A program made the position numbers and the translations under genes. A stretch of 64,000 nucleotides of DNA from Ruminococcus sp. (GTDB taxonomy: Bacteria; Bacillota; Clostridia; Oscillospirales; Ruminococcaceae). Positions within the stretch are counted from its first letter, which is position 1. The number at the start of each line of letters is the position of its first letter. Below the pieces are notes generated by a model. The model did no database searches and was not told where the DNA came from. It saw only the letters and a list, made by a program, of their open reading frames with translations. This document shows positions 6,893 to 16,354 of this stretch, in pieces. Location: positions 1-64,000 of the forward strand of contig NZ_JAILMR010000129.1 in the NCBI RefSeq assembly GCF_024692365.1. Reading direction: 5' to 3'.

Positions 6893-9800
6893 TTACTTAA
6901 CAGTTACAGTGATAGCATGATTGATAGGATCGGTTGTATTCCACTTACCGTTAACTCTTGCAGCAACTGCTACCTTGTAGGTCATGCCGGGAGTCAGGTT
7001 CTTAGGAGTTACATAGCTGTTTGTAGTGATGTCAGATTTCTGAACTCTCCACTTACCAGCCAGTTTAACAGCGATACCATATCTGTCAGCGCCCTCTACC
7101 TTGTCCCAAACGAACTGTACCTGATGATACTGAGAGTTGGTTATAGCTCTAACATTCTGAGGCCAATCAGGAGTAGGAATAGGAGAACCACCATTAGCTT
7201 CATCCATCATGAATGTTGTCATCCATACCAGAGGAGCGTTCCAGTTGATGGTTACTTCGTTTACAGACCAAGACTCTGCGCTGTCTACGTAGCACTTCTG
7301 GTTAGCCAGTGTACCTCTCTTGTAGCCCAGACCGCCGATGTAAGGATCCTGCATACCTGCACCAGGACCACCGGACAGAACACCGTTAGGAGCCTTCGGG
7401 AAGGTAGGATCTACACCCTTAGACCAGAATCTGTGGTGAGGCCATTCCATAGTCTTGTCGCCGTAGCCGGATACATAAGAGAAGCCAAGACCGTTACGTC
7501 CGTAGATGTAGTCGAGAGCTTCAGCAGCACCGTTCAGGTACTTAGATGCCTTAGAAGTATCATAAGCGTAAGCCAGTACCATTGCGTTGTTGATTACGAA
7601 GGAGTTGGAGCCCCACTCATAACCTGTTACCTTTACGCCTGCGCCGATGTTGATAGCATCCTCAAAAGTAGCCTCCTTGTAAGGAATGCCCATGCCTTCC
7701 TTAGCCATCTGTGTCAGGTAAGCATCACCTGCTGCTGTGATAGAAGACTTAACTGCACTCTGCTCAGCAGAAGAGAGCTTGCTGGGGTTCAGGTACAGAG
7801 AAAGGGTACCCAGACCGGAAGTACAACCCCAGTTGAAGGAGCTGAATGAACCGTTGTTCTCGCCGCCGCCCAGGTTAGTTGTCAGGCTGAATGCCTTATC
7901 CTTGCCAGACTTGTCGTTGGGGTTGCTGTAGCTCTTCAGGAAGCTATAGTAAGAAGAATCGCCTGTTGTAGCAAAGAGCTCGCAAGCTGCCCAGTAAGCA
8001 TCGTCTACTACATAGGTATCACCGTAAGCACCGCCGCCGATAGCCTGATCCAGAGGAGCGAAGTAAGGATCCTTGCTGGAATCACCCTGCTGAACGTTCC
8101 AACTATTCTTCTTAGCCATTATAGCTGTCCAGCTAGACTTAGCGTGGCTCAGGCACTCATTTGCAAAGCTGTCATCGATGCCCTTCCACAGACGTGCTGC
8201 CTGTGCTGCGCAAGCGATCATGTTGAATGTAGCTGCATAGGTTGCAGGCTTAACTATACGAACTGTGCCCCAACCGTCTTCGCCGTTTTCCATAGTAGGC
8301 TTATCATAGTCCCAAGACTTGGTAGCCAGACCTGTCCACTTGTGGTCGTGCAGCTTGTGATATACAAAACCGTCTTCATCGATCATCTTGAACATCCACT
8401 CGAGCTCAACTCTTGCTTCGTCCAGGATATCAGGAGCCTTGTCCTTGTTCTCAGGGATAGCTATTGTGCCGTTTGTCCACTTGTCAGTGTGCTTGTTCTT
8501 CTTGGTGAACTCATAGTCGTTCTGCAGAGTCCATACAGAGATACCACCGTTAACAACGTACTTACCGTGGTCACCTGCATCGTACCATCCGCCTGTACCA
8601 TCGATAGTCTTGCTCTTTTCACCATCTGTGAAATCCTTGTCGTAAGACTTAACCCACTTGCTCTGAACATAAGCAGTATCAGGATTATGACCGTACTTAG
8701 TGTGAGCCAGTTCGCTCTTGTTACCGGAAGTGATGTACTGAGACTCTATCGGAACACCGGAACGGTTCTGATAGTAGTAGTTCATGGAGTCCTTCAGCAG
8801 CTGCTCATCATAAACGCTATCGCTGATCACAAACTCATGGCTCTGGTTCATTACATACTGCTTATCGGTCTGAGGATTTGTCCACATCAGCTTATTGCCG
8901 CTGAGCGTAGTATCGTTAACACCCTTAGAAAGCAGAACCTGAGTACCGGAAACACCAACAGTATCCTTTACGAAGATGGTATATGTACCCTCAGTCTTGA
9001 AGTCGGAGAAATCAATGATATGTACATAAGCACCGCTGTCCTTAAGTCTCTGAACAGTCTCATCGCCTATCTTAACGCTTGTAGATTTGCCTGTACCGGA
9101 ATCAGGGTCAGAACCGAAAACGGTGGTCTTGCCTGTGTACTTAACGTTGCCGCTCTTATCTCTGATTTCGTATGTAAGAGGAGAAGAAGCGTCAGTTACA
9201 TAAGAAGCCTTCTTATTAAGATTAGGATAGTAACCCAGCTGGTTCAGACGAACGTTGCTCTCAGGTCTTACAACACCCATCTCATCTGATGTATCCCAAG
9301 GATCAGGACCGATCAGTGAAAGGTTATCGAACTTCAGAGTTGTGCCGTTAGGGAAGCAGTCAACATTCTGGTACTGACCCTTACCACCGTAGTGGAATGC
9401 CCACTCAGCAACGTCTACATCCTGTTCAGCAGTGAATGTTGCATCAAACTCGTTATGACCCTTCTTGATCTTTACGCAGTCCCAGCACTGATTGAATGTG
9501 CCGTCTGTGTTGTTGTTGTGCCAAACTTCAATAGATCCGCTGTAGTTACCGATCTTGGTATACATCTCACCATCGCATGAAGCATCAACTTCCCAGTGAA
9601 CAGTATATGTTGCGCCCTTCTTGATTGTGAGCTTTCTGTGACGGAGCTGGAGATCCCATCTGGACTCAGGACCATCGTTGTTTATGATCTCTACATTGTA
9701 AGTACCACCGCTGATGTCGAAAGACTGCTTAGCGGGGTTGGTCTCACAAGTGTGCCAGGGCAGACCTACGCCTGCATTGAAATCACTCTGACCGAGCATC

Positions 9801-9910
9801 TGTTCGCCGGATGCTGCGAATGCGCTGAAAGGAGCCATTGCAGCTGCTGTGGACAGAGAAACAACGCTTGCCAGAAGTCCGCTGGCAATTTTCTTCATTG
9901 GATTCTGCAT
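6893..9910 (-). CDS. Secreted GH9 cellulase: CBM4, Ig-like, GH9, FN3/CBM37-like module
   Basis: Exported cellulase of 1005 residues. Order: signal peptide (about 1-32), CBM4-like beta-sandwich (about 38-200, WDLQLRHRKLTI), CelD-type Ig domain (about 215-330, VRLNQLGYYP), GH9 catalytic domain (about 365-905) and a C-terminal module of about 90 residues. Catalytic Asp residues are in WYDAGDHGKY (about 441-450) and the acid Glu in NEVTINWNAP (about 883-892). The architecture matches R. albus Cel9B, one of two processive endocellulases described in strain 8. The C-terminal module resembles FN3 and the R. albus CBM37/X module. It has its own promoter, TAAWCGTT site and terminator. There is no dockerin. 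Confidence 0.92.
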   Translation of the reverse strand: MQNPMKKIASGLLASVVSLSTAAAMAPFSAFAASGEQMLGQSDFNAGVGLPWHTCETNPAKQSFDISGGTYNVEIINNDGPESRWDLQLRHRKLTIKKGATYTVHWEVDASCDGEMYTKIGNYSGSIEVWHNNNTDGTFNQCWDCVKIKKGHNEFDATFTAEQDVDVAEWAFHYGGKGQYQNVDCFPNGTTLKFDNLSLIGPDPWDTSDEMGVVRPESNVRLNQLGYYPNLNKKASYVTDASSPLTYEIRDKSGNVKYTGKTTVFGSDPDSGTGKSTSVKIGDETVQRLKDSGAYVHIIDFSDFKTEGTYTIFVKDTVGVSGTQVLLSKGVNDTTLSGNKLMWTNPQTDKQYVMNQSHEFVISDSVYDEQLLKDSMNYYYQNRSGVPIESQYITSGNKSELAHTKYGHNPDTAYVQSKWVKSYDKDFTDGEKSKTIDGTGGWYDAGDHGKYVVNGGISVWTLQNDYEFTKKNKHTDKWTNGTIAIPENKDKAPDILDEARVELEWMFKMIDEDGFVYHKLHDHKWTGLATKSWDYDKPTMENGEDGWGTVRIVKPATYAATFNMIACAAQAARLWKGIDDSFANECLSHAKSSWTAIMAKKNSWNVQQGDSSKDPYFAPLDQAIGGGAYGDTYVVDDAYWAACELFATTGDSSYYSFLKSYSNPNDKSGKDKAFSLTTNLGGGENNGSFSSFNWGCTSGLGTLSLYLNPSKLSSAEQSAVKSSITAAGDAYLTQMAKEGMGIPYKEATFEDAINIGAGVKVTGYEWGSNSFVINNAMVLAYAYDTSKASKYLNGAAEALDYIYGRNGLGFSYVSGYGDKTMEWPHHRFWSKGVDPTFPKAPNGVLSGGPGAGMQDPYIGGLGYKRGTLANQKCYVDSAESWSVNEVTINWNAPLVWMTTFMMDEANGGSPIPTPDWPQNVRAITNSQYHQVQFVWDKVEGADRYGIAVKLAGKWRVQKSDITTNSYVTPKNLTPGMTYKVAVAARVNGKWNTTDPINHAITVTVK

Positions 9911-10051
9911 GAATTAACCCTCCCTGAAAAAATAGAAAAAATATATTTGTTGGTGATACGGCACCAGTGCCACTGCCGGATCTTCGATCGTTTAAGAAGA
10001 ATAAGGAAGTCGTTTTCTCGACTTGCACTGCCCTTTTTTCCACCTGTTATT

Positions 10052-10079
10052 ATTATAATATATTTCTCAAAAAAGTCAA
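10052..10079 (-). promoter_or_regulatory. Promoter of the CBM4-GH9 gene
   Basis: TTGACT (10074-10079) and TATAAT (10052-10057) with a 16-nt spacer on the minus strand. It predicts a leader of about 135 nt. Confidence 0.72.
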
Positions 10080-10106
10080 TTGTTTTGATTAAAATTCATT
10101 TACTTT

Positions 10107-10114
10107 AACGATTA
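10107..10114 (-). promoter_or_regulatory. TAAWCGTT element, CBM4-GH9 promoter
   Basis: Gene-strand TAATCGTT, 27 nt upstream of the -35 box. Same 8-mer and same orientation as at the GH5 and second GH9 promoters. Confidence 0.45.
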
Positions 10115-10461
10115 CGCACGTGTTTATTTAGACAATACATACAACTCGTGATATGTCAAAAGTCAAGTAAAACCTGCCTTTTCGTACATTCTGTTAATTC
10201 TTCACAGATTCCTTGTTAATAAGTTGTATTGTCGCAAGTTAAAGCTTAATATGCCTACAATAGGCAATATTCTTTTATTTCGTATCTCGCAAATTTCTTG
10301 TCCCAAGTGCTGAAATGTCCATAAATAGGCACTCTGCGATCAAGGCGGATATTTTCATCGGTGTTATTTGTTAGAATTTGTGACAATCGTCGCTGTTCAC
10401 AATTATCTCAATCGTTTTCTATGTAAGTTGCAACATTTGATTTTTTAGTATCTTCTGCACA

Positions 10462-10494
10462 CAAAAACGGCAGCTTCATAAGAAACTGCCGTTA
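10462..10494 (-). terminator. Terminator of the GH9-CBM3c gene
   Basis: Stem AACGGCAGTTTC / GAAGCTGCCGTT followed by TTTTTGT on the minus strand, directly after the stop codon at 10516. Confidence 0.85.
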
Positions 10495-10515
10495 GAGAAT
10501 TTGTTAAACTATGTG

Positions 10516-13212
10516 TTACTTTACGGTAACAGTTATCGCATTCTTGATAGGATCAGTTGTGTTCCACTTACCGTTAACTCTTGCAGCAACTGCTACCTTG
10601 TAGCTCATGCCGGGAGTCAGGTTCTTAGGAGTTACATAGCTGTTAGTAGTGATGTCGGACTTCTGGATCCTCCACTTACCTGCCAGATATACAGCGGTAC
10701 CGTACTTATCAGCGCCCTGTACCTTATCCCATACTAACTGTACCTGATGATACTGAGTATTGTAATTAGCCTTTACGTTTGTAGGATAGTCAATTGTCTG
10801 AGTGCTGCTCTTCTGGGTTGTAACTGTTATAGCCTTAGAGTAGTCACCATCGTATTTGCCGTTGTTGTTTGCAAGAACTGCTACCTTGTAGCTTGTACCT
10901 GCTACCAGACCGCTGACGGTGTAGCTGTTAGCGGTAGTCTCCGCAAGACCTGACCACTTGCCGTTCTTGTAGATGTATACGCCGTACTTGGATACGCCGC
11001 TTACCTTGTTCCAGCTGATCTTTGCGGAGGAGGTAGTTACACTATCACACTTAACGGTAGGATTGCTTATTGTAGAGCTTGATTCGCCGCCGTTTCTCTT
11101 GAATACATATTCAGAACCGCTTGCCTTAGTGCCGTCGGGCTCAGTACCCCAAACGAGTACGCCGTTTACGTACATAGGAATATTCTTATTGAGAGCAGAA
11201 TCGCTCTTGATGTCGGAAGCTGTTGCTAAACCGCCCTTGTAAGACCAGTCGTTGGTAGGATCCCAAGCGCCCTTGGTGGACTTACCGTTTACAGCATCAG
11301 GGATGGATACTCTGAACTGAACTTCATCTCTGTGCTCGCTCTGACCAGTAGGCTGGATAGCTCTGCCGTCCTCGAACTTGATCTTTGCATAAAGGGTATT
11401 GCCGCTCTTGTCGCCCTCATATACATAAGGACCGCTTACTTCTGCGTAGCCCTGCTCGCCCTTCTTATACTGCTGGCTGTTGCTGATGACCTTAATATCG
11501 TCCATAGTCAGACCTGCTTTGAATATCTCGGAAGCATCGAAGAAGTATCTGTACTCGATATCCTTAGCAACTCTTGCAGGCCATGCAGTGTGGTTCATAG
11601 CCCATGCCTTGATCTCGGAATAGCTGTCGCCCTTGCCGTTAAGTACTGCTGCAACTTCCCATTCAGCCCACTTCGGAGTTTCTGCCTGAGGGAATGAAGG
11701 ATCGATAGTTCCGCCGTAATCGTCGATCATAGCACACAGGCAAGCGGTGTAACCTGCGTTGTAGTCGATAGCGACCTCTGTATACTGGAAGTCAGCTACC
11801 TTGTAATCGCCGTAGTCACCTGAACTGTCAGGACCGCCGATAAGTGCGCCGTAGAGAGTATGAGCATACTCTGTCTGCCAGCCTTCGTTTCCGCCTGATT
11901 TCTGACCGAGTTCATTCCAGTGGTCATCGTGTACACCTGAAGCGTTTCTGTGGTGGATAGCTGTAGGCGACTTCTCACCCATACCGAGTACATAGCTGTA
12001 ACCCATCTCGTTATCGCCGAAGCAGTAGTTCATCTGGAGGTCGCCCCATTTGCTGAACTTGTTCTCAACATCTGTTCCCTTGAACATTGTATCAGAACCG
12101 AGCTTTGCAAGGAATGCTGTTGTTGTTGCGTGACGCAGACAGCCCCACTGGAACAGCCATGAAAGACCCTTGGATGTTATCTTTCCGAAGAAAGGCTTGG
12201 TATCCTCGCCCATCCAGTAATTGATATGACGCTTAACATGAGCAGTCCATTCTTTGTTGCCTGTTATCTGAGCATAGAGGAAAGCAGCACCCTGTGAAGT
12301 ATCGTCCCAGCAGAGACCCCATGTGAACTTACGAGCTGTATCCTGTTCTTCCTTTGGGAATATCGGTATGTATTCCTGTTCAACCTTGTTGAGGTATGAC
12401 TTGTCGCCTGTTGCCTTGTAAAGCCACAGAGCTGCAAACATACAGTCGTCTACCCATGACTCCGTTTTGTACATACCGGACATACCGCCGATATCTGAAC
12501 AGTCTCTTATCTTGTCAGCACCCTTGAAAAGGTCTTTAGCGTGCTTGAGGTATTCAGCAGCTTTCTCAGGCTGTGTATCCTTGAATACGAGATATCCCTC
12601 TGCAAGAGCAGCAGCAGAAAGACCAGCAACAGAAGCATTTTCGATAATATCATAAGGACGCTCCCAGTCGCCGTTGTTGAGGTGGTGCTTACGGAGATAT
12701 ACTTCTGAGCTGCACCAGATGTTATGGTCAGTAGAACCGCCTGTGAAGTCACCGATAGTTCCGACCATTTTACCGTTGCCCATGTCGCAGTTCATTACAT
12801 AGTCAAGTCCCCACTGGAGATTGTTTCTGTAAAGTTCGCCCATGCCTGCCTTATCAACAGCGTCCTTGTACTCAAGGTAGCCCCATGCAAGCATTGAAGC
12901 TGAATAAGCATTTGTAAGACAGAACTTGAAGTGGTCGCCTGCATCGAACCAGCCGCCCTTTACATAGTCAGTCTCATTGCCGTCTTCATCGACCATACAG
13001 TCGTCTTTCCACTGTACAGTGTTCCACTCGGGAAGTACACCCGACTGCTGTACTTCATAGAAGAACATAGACTTCTGGAGTGCCTCAGCGTAGTTGTATG
13101 CCGAAGCTGCGTTTGCCGTCAGTACCGGTGAACTGTCCTGAGGCAGTACAGAAAACATTCCTGCTGCCATAACAAGTGCGGATACTGCTGCGGTAATCTT
13201 CTTAAATATCAT
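10516..13212 (-). CDS. Secreted GH9 cellulase with CBM3c and two FN3/CBM37-like modules
   Basis: Exported GH9 enzyme of the GH9-CBM3c type, in which CBM3c feeds the chain to the active site and makes the endoglucanase processive. I place the start at the ATG at 13210-13212 (MIFKKITAAV): GAGAGGAGA lies 8 nt before it but almost touches the ATG two codons upstream. Order: signal peptide (about 1-36), GH9 (about 38-470, with GGWFDAGDHFKF near 84-95 and catalytic Glu in YTEVAIDYNAG), CBM3c (about 505-690), then two modules of about 85 residues. The last module is almost identical at DNA level to the end of the neighbouring GH9 gene. No dockerin. Confidence 0.92.
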   Translation of the reverse strand: MIFKKITAAVSALVMAAGMFSVLPQDSSPVLTANAASAYNYAEALQKSMFFYEVQQSGVLPEWNTVQWKDDCMVDEDGNETDYVKGGWFDAGDHFKFCLTNAYSASMLAWGYLEYKDAVDKAGMGELYRNNLQWGLDYVMNCDMGNGKMVGTIGDFTGGSTDHNIWCSSEVYLRKHHLNNGDWERPYDIIENASVAGLSAAALAEGYLVFKDTQPEKAAEYLKHAKDLFKGADKIRDCSDIGGMSGMYKTESWVDDCMFAALWLYKATGDKSYLNKVEQEYIPIFPKEEQDTARKFTWGLCWDDTSQGAAFLYAQITGNKEWTAHVKRHINYWMGEDTKPFFGKITSKGLSWLFQWGCLRHATTTAFLAKLGSDTMFKGTDVENKFSKWGDLQMNYCFGDNEMGYSYVLGMGEKSPTAIHHRNASGVHDDHWNELGQKSGGNEGWQTEYAHTLYGALIGGPDSSGDYGDYKVADFQYTEVAIDYNAGYTACLCAMIDDYGGTIDPSFPQAETPKWAEWEVAAVLNGKGDSYSEIKAWAMNHTAWPARVAKDIEYRYFFDASEIFKAGLTMDDIKVISNSQQYKKGEQGYAEVSGPYVYEGDKSGNTLYAKIKFEDGRAIQPTGQSEHRDEVQFRVSIPDAVNGKSTKGAWDPTNDWSYKGGLATASDIKSDSALNKNIPMYVNGVLVWGTEPDGTKASGSEYVFKRNGGESSSTISNPTVKCDSVTTSSAKISWNKVSGVSKYGVYIYKNGKWSGLAETTANSYTVSGLVAGTSYKVAVLANNNGKYDGDYSKAITVTTQKSSTQTIDYPTNVKANYNTQYHQVQLVWDKVQGADKYGTAVYLAGKWRIQKSDITTNSYVTPKNLTPGMSYKVAVAARVNGKWNTTDPIKNAITVTVK

Positions 13213-13290
13213 TTCCATTCTCCTCTCAATAAATAGATAAATAAGATTTCCGGTTTAGGCATAATAAATATAATATCCCTATATTTTTAA

Positions 13291-13319
13291 AATATACTAT
13301 AATGTTTGTTGTTTGTCAA
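13291..13319 (-). promoter_or_regulatory. Promoter of the GH9-CBM3c gene
   Basis: TTGACA (13314-13319) and TATATT (13291-13296) with a 17-nt spacer on the minus strand. Confidence 0.72.
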
Positions 13320-13338
13320 TAGCTAATAAAATTAATTA

Positions 13339-13346
13339 AACGATTA
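13339..13346 (-). promoter_or_regulatory. TAAWCGTT element, GH9-CBM3c promoter
   Basis: Gene-strand TAATCGTT, 19 nt upstream of the -35 box, identical to the sites of the GH5 and other GH9 gene. Confidence 0.45.
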
Positions 13347-13542
13347 CATGAAACAAAATCATTTAACGTATACACATTTCATCTTATAAAAATTTGGCTG
13401 TTTTATGCGATAAACCATACAAATCACGCAGATACAGACAAATTTTCATTGCTGAATAATCCATCAATAAAGTTAAGACATACAAATTATCTATCAATTA
13501 AACGTGCAATTCTTACAAATTACAAAATTGGCATTTTGCACA

Positions 13543-13579
13543 TAAAAACAGGACAAAGAGAACAGTCTCTTTGTCCTGT
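13543..13579 (-). terminator. Terminator of the large surface-protein gene
   Basis: Perfect 14-bp stem ACAGGACAAAGAGA / TCTCTTTGTCCTGT with a 4-nt loop, followed by TTTTTATG on the minus strand. Confidence 0.92.
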
Positions 13580-13600
13580 GATATTCATATCAATGATCTG

Positions 13601-16096
13601 TTATTCTCTGATGGTAACTTCAAAAGTTCTGGATTCAAACTTTCTCAGATCCCACTCGCCGTTAATTCTTGCACAAACAACCATCTTGTAGGTACCGGGC
13701 TCAAATTCGGGCGAGATAACGCTTGTAACGTCAGCGTTTTCTCTTGCAACAACGACCCATTCGCCGTTCTTGTAGATAGCGATAGCGTATCTTTCAGCAT
13801 TTTCAACAGGGGTCCAAGTGAGCTTGAATCTCTTGTGAGATACTTCAACATCTACACCGGGGAACTTCGACAAACAGCCAACGCCTATCGCATTGGAAGT
13901 ATCAGTGCTCCAGCAGCCGTTTGCATAAGCGATAACAGCTACCTTGTAAACTGTTCCGGGATTCAGACCCTTTATCTCGTAAGATGTACCGTCTACTTCC
14001 TCAAACTTACGCCATGCGCCGCTTATGTATGCGCAAACTGCGTACTTTTCAGCATTGCTTACAGGTGTCCAAGAAAGTGCCACAGAACCGTTGCCGGGAA
14101 CATATGAAAGTTCGGTAGCAGCAGACAGCTTGTTGATCTTTATTGTTCTTACATCGGTATACTCTACGCCATCAACAGTTGCAACAGCGGTATAAACCTT
14201 CTTGCCCTCGGTGTTGTATGTAGGCAGAATTGTCTTTGAAGTAACAACAGCTTCGCCTGTCAGTGTATCACCGCACTTTTCGCAGATCACATTAACAGTT
14301 GCGCTGCTTGCGTTCTTTGCCCAGATCCACTCGGTCTTGGTGTAGGAATGACCAACCGCCGGAAGAACTACTTCCTTTGTTTCATTGTACATCTTACCAT
14401 TGAAGGTGACCATTGCTGTATAAACGCCCTGACCACTCTCGGTGCAGGTAGCGTCCTGTACCTTGGAGGTTACGATAGCCTTCACATTCTCAACGTGGTC
14501 GCAGTCTTCACACTTAAATACAGCGATAGCAGTCCTGTTATCCTCTGACCACTTAAACTCGGGTTCGCCATAGGTGTGACCTGTTGCGGGTATCTTCCAT
14601 GAATCCTTCTCGATCTCCTGATAAGCACCGTCTGCAAAGATATAGAACTTTCCGTCAGAACCATCAAAATAGCCTGTGTTGCCGTCCTCTTCGCAGGAAG
14701 CTTCAGTAGCGTCATGCCATGTGTACTTTATCTCGATAGAGAAATCCGTGGTAGCTTCGGCACCATAATAGTTATTAGTTTTTGTAATATTAACTCTCAG
14801 GGTATAGTCACCTACCTCGGTAGGAACTTTTGTGGTGTATTCTAAATCATCTGCACCCTTGGGCTTGTATTCAAAGAAAAGCTCGCCCTCGCCCTTATTA
14901 CCGTTTACAACAGGTACGCTGGGTTCATCACCAAATGCCCAGTTAGCAACGGATACGGTAGGCTCAATTTCTGCTCTTTCAACAGTAGCCTCCACATACT
15001 TTGCTGTGCAATTGCCCATGCCTTCAAGCTTGTACCATACAATATAGTCGTCACCATCAGTTACCTTCGGTACTTCCTCGGAATAAGTGCCGTTGTGTGA
15101 AAGGCTGTAAACCATCTTTGCACCGTTTACAGAACCTGCTTTTATCAGTTCATGCTCTTCTTCGTCATAAACCAGTCCTTCAACAGGAACAGGAGCTGTG
15201 ATATCGGAGATATGCTTTACTTCACCAGTAAAAGTAAGTGCGTTTGAGCCAACTGCTTCAACAGTTGAATAAGTATCCTTTATAGTTACCTTGCCGCCCA
15301 TACCATCGGAAATGGGGTGAATGATAGCTGCATCAGTACACTTACCGTCTATCAGGCAGTTATTTACAGTGAGGTCAGCATTAGGACCGCACCAGCCAAC
15401 AAGTGCGCAGGCAACTTCGGTAGCCTTTACAGTTCCGCTGAAAGCACAGTTTGTAAGCTTTACAGATGTTCCATAGCTGTGACCAACAAGACCGCCGTTA
15501 TGGGTTCCGCCGCTGATATCAGCAGTAACCAGAACATTCTCCATCTCCAGAGTGCCCAGTACAGCACCGACAACGCCAGCAGAATGAATGCCGCTCTTTA
15601 CCGAGCCTTTTACTGTCAGATTCTTGATAACAGCATCTTTAACGCCGCAGAAAGGTGCAGCACAGTGTGTCTGCTTATCTGCTTCTATTTTAGATTCATC
15701 TATATTCACATACATTATATGATCATTACCGTCAAAAATACCTGAGAAAGGACGGCTAACGGTCTCCGTAGGATGCTCGTTCTTGCCTATCATCTCGGTA
15801 ACGGTGATATCAGTATTAAGCTTGAAATATTTGCCGCTGAAGCTTTCGCCTTCGTTGACCTTATCAGCCAGCTGTTTCCAGTCCTTGGCAGAAGCGACAA
15901 TGTACGGCTCGGACTTTGTGCCCTTGCCTTTTCCGCTCCAGATCTCTTTTTCTTCTTTCTCTTTCTCAGCAGCAACAGCAACTACAGCTGCACCATCTTT
16001 TGAAAAACTTTCTGCGCTGACAGGCATCATACCTGCTGCAAGCACGAATGCCAGCAGACCTGCAGTTACTTTTTTCAGAGTATAGTTTCCGCTCAT
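13601..16096 (-). CDS. Large secreted multidomain protein with two FN3/CBM37-like modules
   Basis: Exported protein of 831 residues with no catalytic domain that I recognise. The start is the ATG at 16094-16096 behind AAGGAGGAACAAGCC. Order: signal peptide (about 1-30), a GLUG/parallel-beta-like region (about 50-270) with repeated VVGAV / GLVGHS / LVGWCG turns, an MBG-like Ig domain (about 345-430), a segment with paired CxxC motifs (FKCEDC, VICEKCGD) and repeated PATGHTYGE / PAVGHSYTK units (about 430-640), then two FN3-like modules. The gene lies between the GH9 and GH11 genes. A role in substrate adhesion or the cell surface is plausible but inferred. No sortase signal or dockerin seen. 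Confidence 0.75.
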   Translation of the reverse strand: MSGNYTLKKVTAGLLAFVLAAGMMPVSAESFSKDGAAVVAVAAEKEKEEKEIWSGKGKGTKSEPYIVASAKDWKQLADKVNEGESFSGKYFKLNTDITVTEMIGKNEHPTETVSRPFSGIFDGNDHIMYVNIDESKIEADKQTHCAAPFCGVKDAVIKNLTVKGSVKSGIHSAGVVGAVLGTLEMENVLVTADISGGTHNGGLVGHSYGTSVKLTNCAFSGTVKATEVACALVGWCGPNADLTVNNCLIDGKCTDAAIIHPISDGMGGKVTIKDTYSTVEAVGSNALTFTGEVKHISDITAPVPVEGLVYDEEEHELIKAGSVNGAKMVYSLSHNGTYSEEVPKVTDGDDYIVWYKLEGMGNCTAKYVEATVERAEIEPTVSVANWAFGDEPSVPVVNGNKGEGELFFEYKPKGADDLEYTTKVPTEVGDYTLRVNITKTNNYYGAEATTDFSIEIKYTWHDATEASCEEDGNTGYFDGSDGKFYIFADGAYQEIEKDSWKIPATGHTYGEPEFKWSEDNRTAIAVFKCEDCDHVENVKAIVTSKVQDATCTESGQGVYTAMVTFNGKMYNETKEVVLPAVGHSYTKTEWIWAKNASSATVNVICEKCGDTLTGEAVVTSKTILPTYNTEGKKVYTAVATVDGVEYTDVRTIKINKLSAATELSYVPGNGSVALSWTPVSNAEKYAVCAYISGAWRKFEEVDGTSYEIKGLNPGTVYKVAVIAYANGCWSTDTSNAIGVGCLSKFPGVDVEVSHKRFKLTWTPVENAERYAIAIYKNGEWVVVARENADVTSVISPEFEPGTYKMVVCARINGEWDLRKFESRTFEVTIRE

Positions 16097-16216
16097 TGGC
16101 TTGTTCCTCCTTACGTGAACACAAGACAGTGTGCAAGGCACACATTTTACCCTCATACCTGTACCGCTAAGCGCGGCAAGATATTTACATCACAAGTATT
16201 AGATATATTATTTTAC

Positions 16217-16245
16217 ATTATACCACACATCTCACAAGCCGTCAA
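16217..16245 (-). promoter_or_regulatory. Promoter of the large surface-protein gene
   Basis: TTGACG (16240-16245) and TATAAT (16217-16222) with a 17-nt spacer on the minus strand. The leader of about 115 nt carries a GTGTGC-CTT-GCACAC hairpin. I see no TAAWCGTT site here, unlike at the cellulase promoters. Confidence 0.78.
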
Positions 16246-16282
16246 TGATTTTCACAGAAATTTTAGATAATGAAATATATTT

Positions 16283-16322
16283 AACAAAAATTCAGAGGAG
16301 ACCTCATTTTTGAGATCTCCTC
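16283..16322 (-). terminator. Terminator of the GH11-CE4 gene
   Basis: Stem GAGGAGATCTCA / TGAGGTCTCCTC (one G-T pair) followed by a T-rich stretch on the minus strand, about 30 nt after the stop. Confidence 0.8.
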
Positions 16323-16354
16323 CGAACTTAAATATGGTCTTTTTAATGAAATTA

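Larger units (their letters stand above)
9911..10461. other. Intergenic region upstream of the CBM4-GH9 gene
   Basis: No gene seen. It holds a leader of about 135 nt with two small hairpins (AAGTCG-N6-CGACTT and a GGCA/TGCC-rich stem), the promoter at 10052-10079 and the TAAWCGTT site at 10107-10114. A related AATCGTT in the other orientation lies at 10410-10416, and a short inverted repeat TGCCTACAATAGGCA lies near 10253. The rest is AT-rich with no other signal that I recognise. Confidence 0.6.
13213..13542. other. Intergenic region upstream of the GH9-CBM3c gene
   Basis: No gene. It contains the promoter (13291-13319), the TAAWCGTT site (13339-13346) and an otherwise AT-rich tract up to the terminator of the next gene. 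Confidence 0.6.

Noticed and set aside
6917-9289. Long plus-strand reading frames (310 and 381 codons) opposite the CBM4-GH9 gene
   Set aside because: They are antisense to a well-supported cellulase, lack ribosome binding sites and have low-complexity Leu/Val/Cys-rich translations caused by the codon bias of the true gene.
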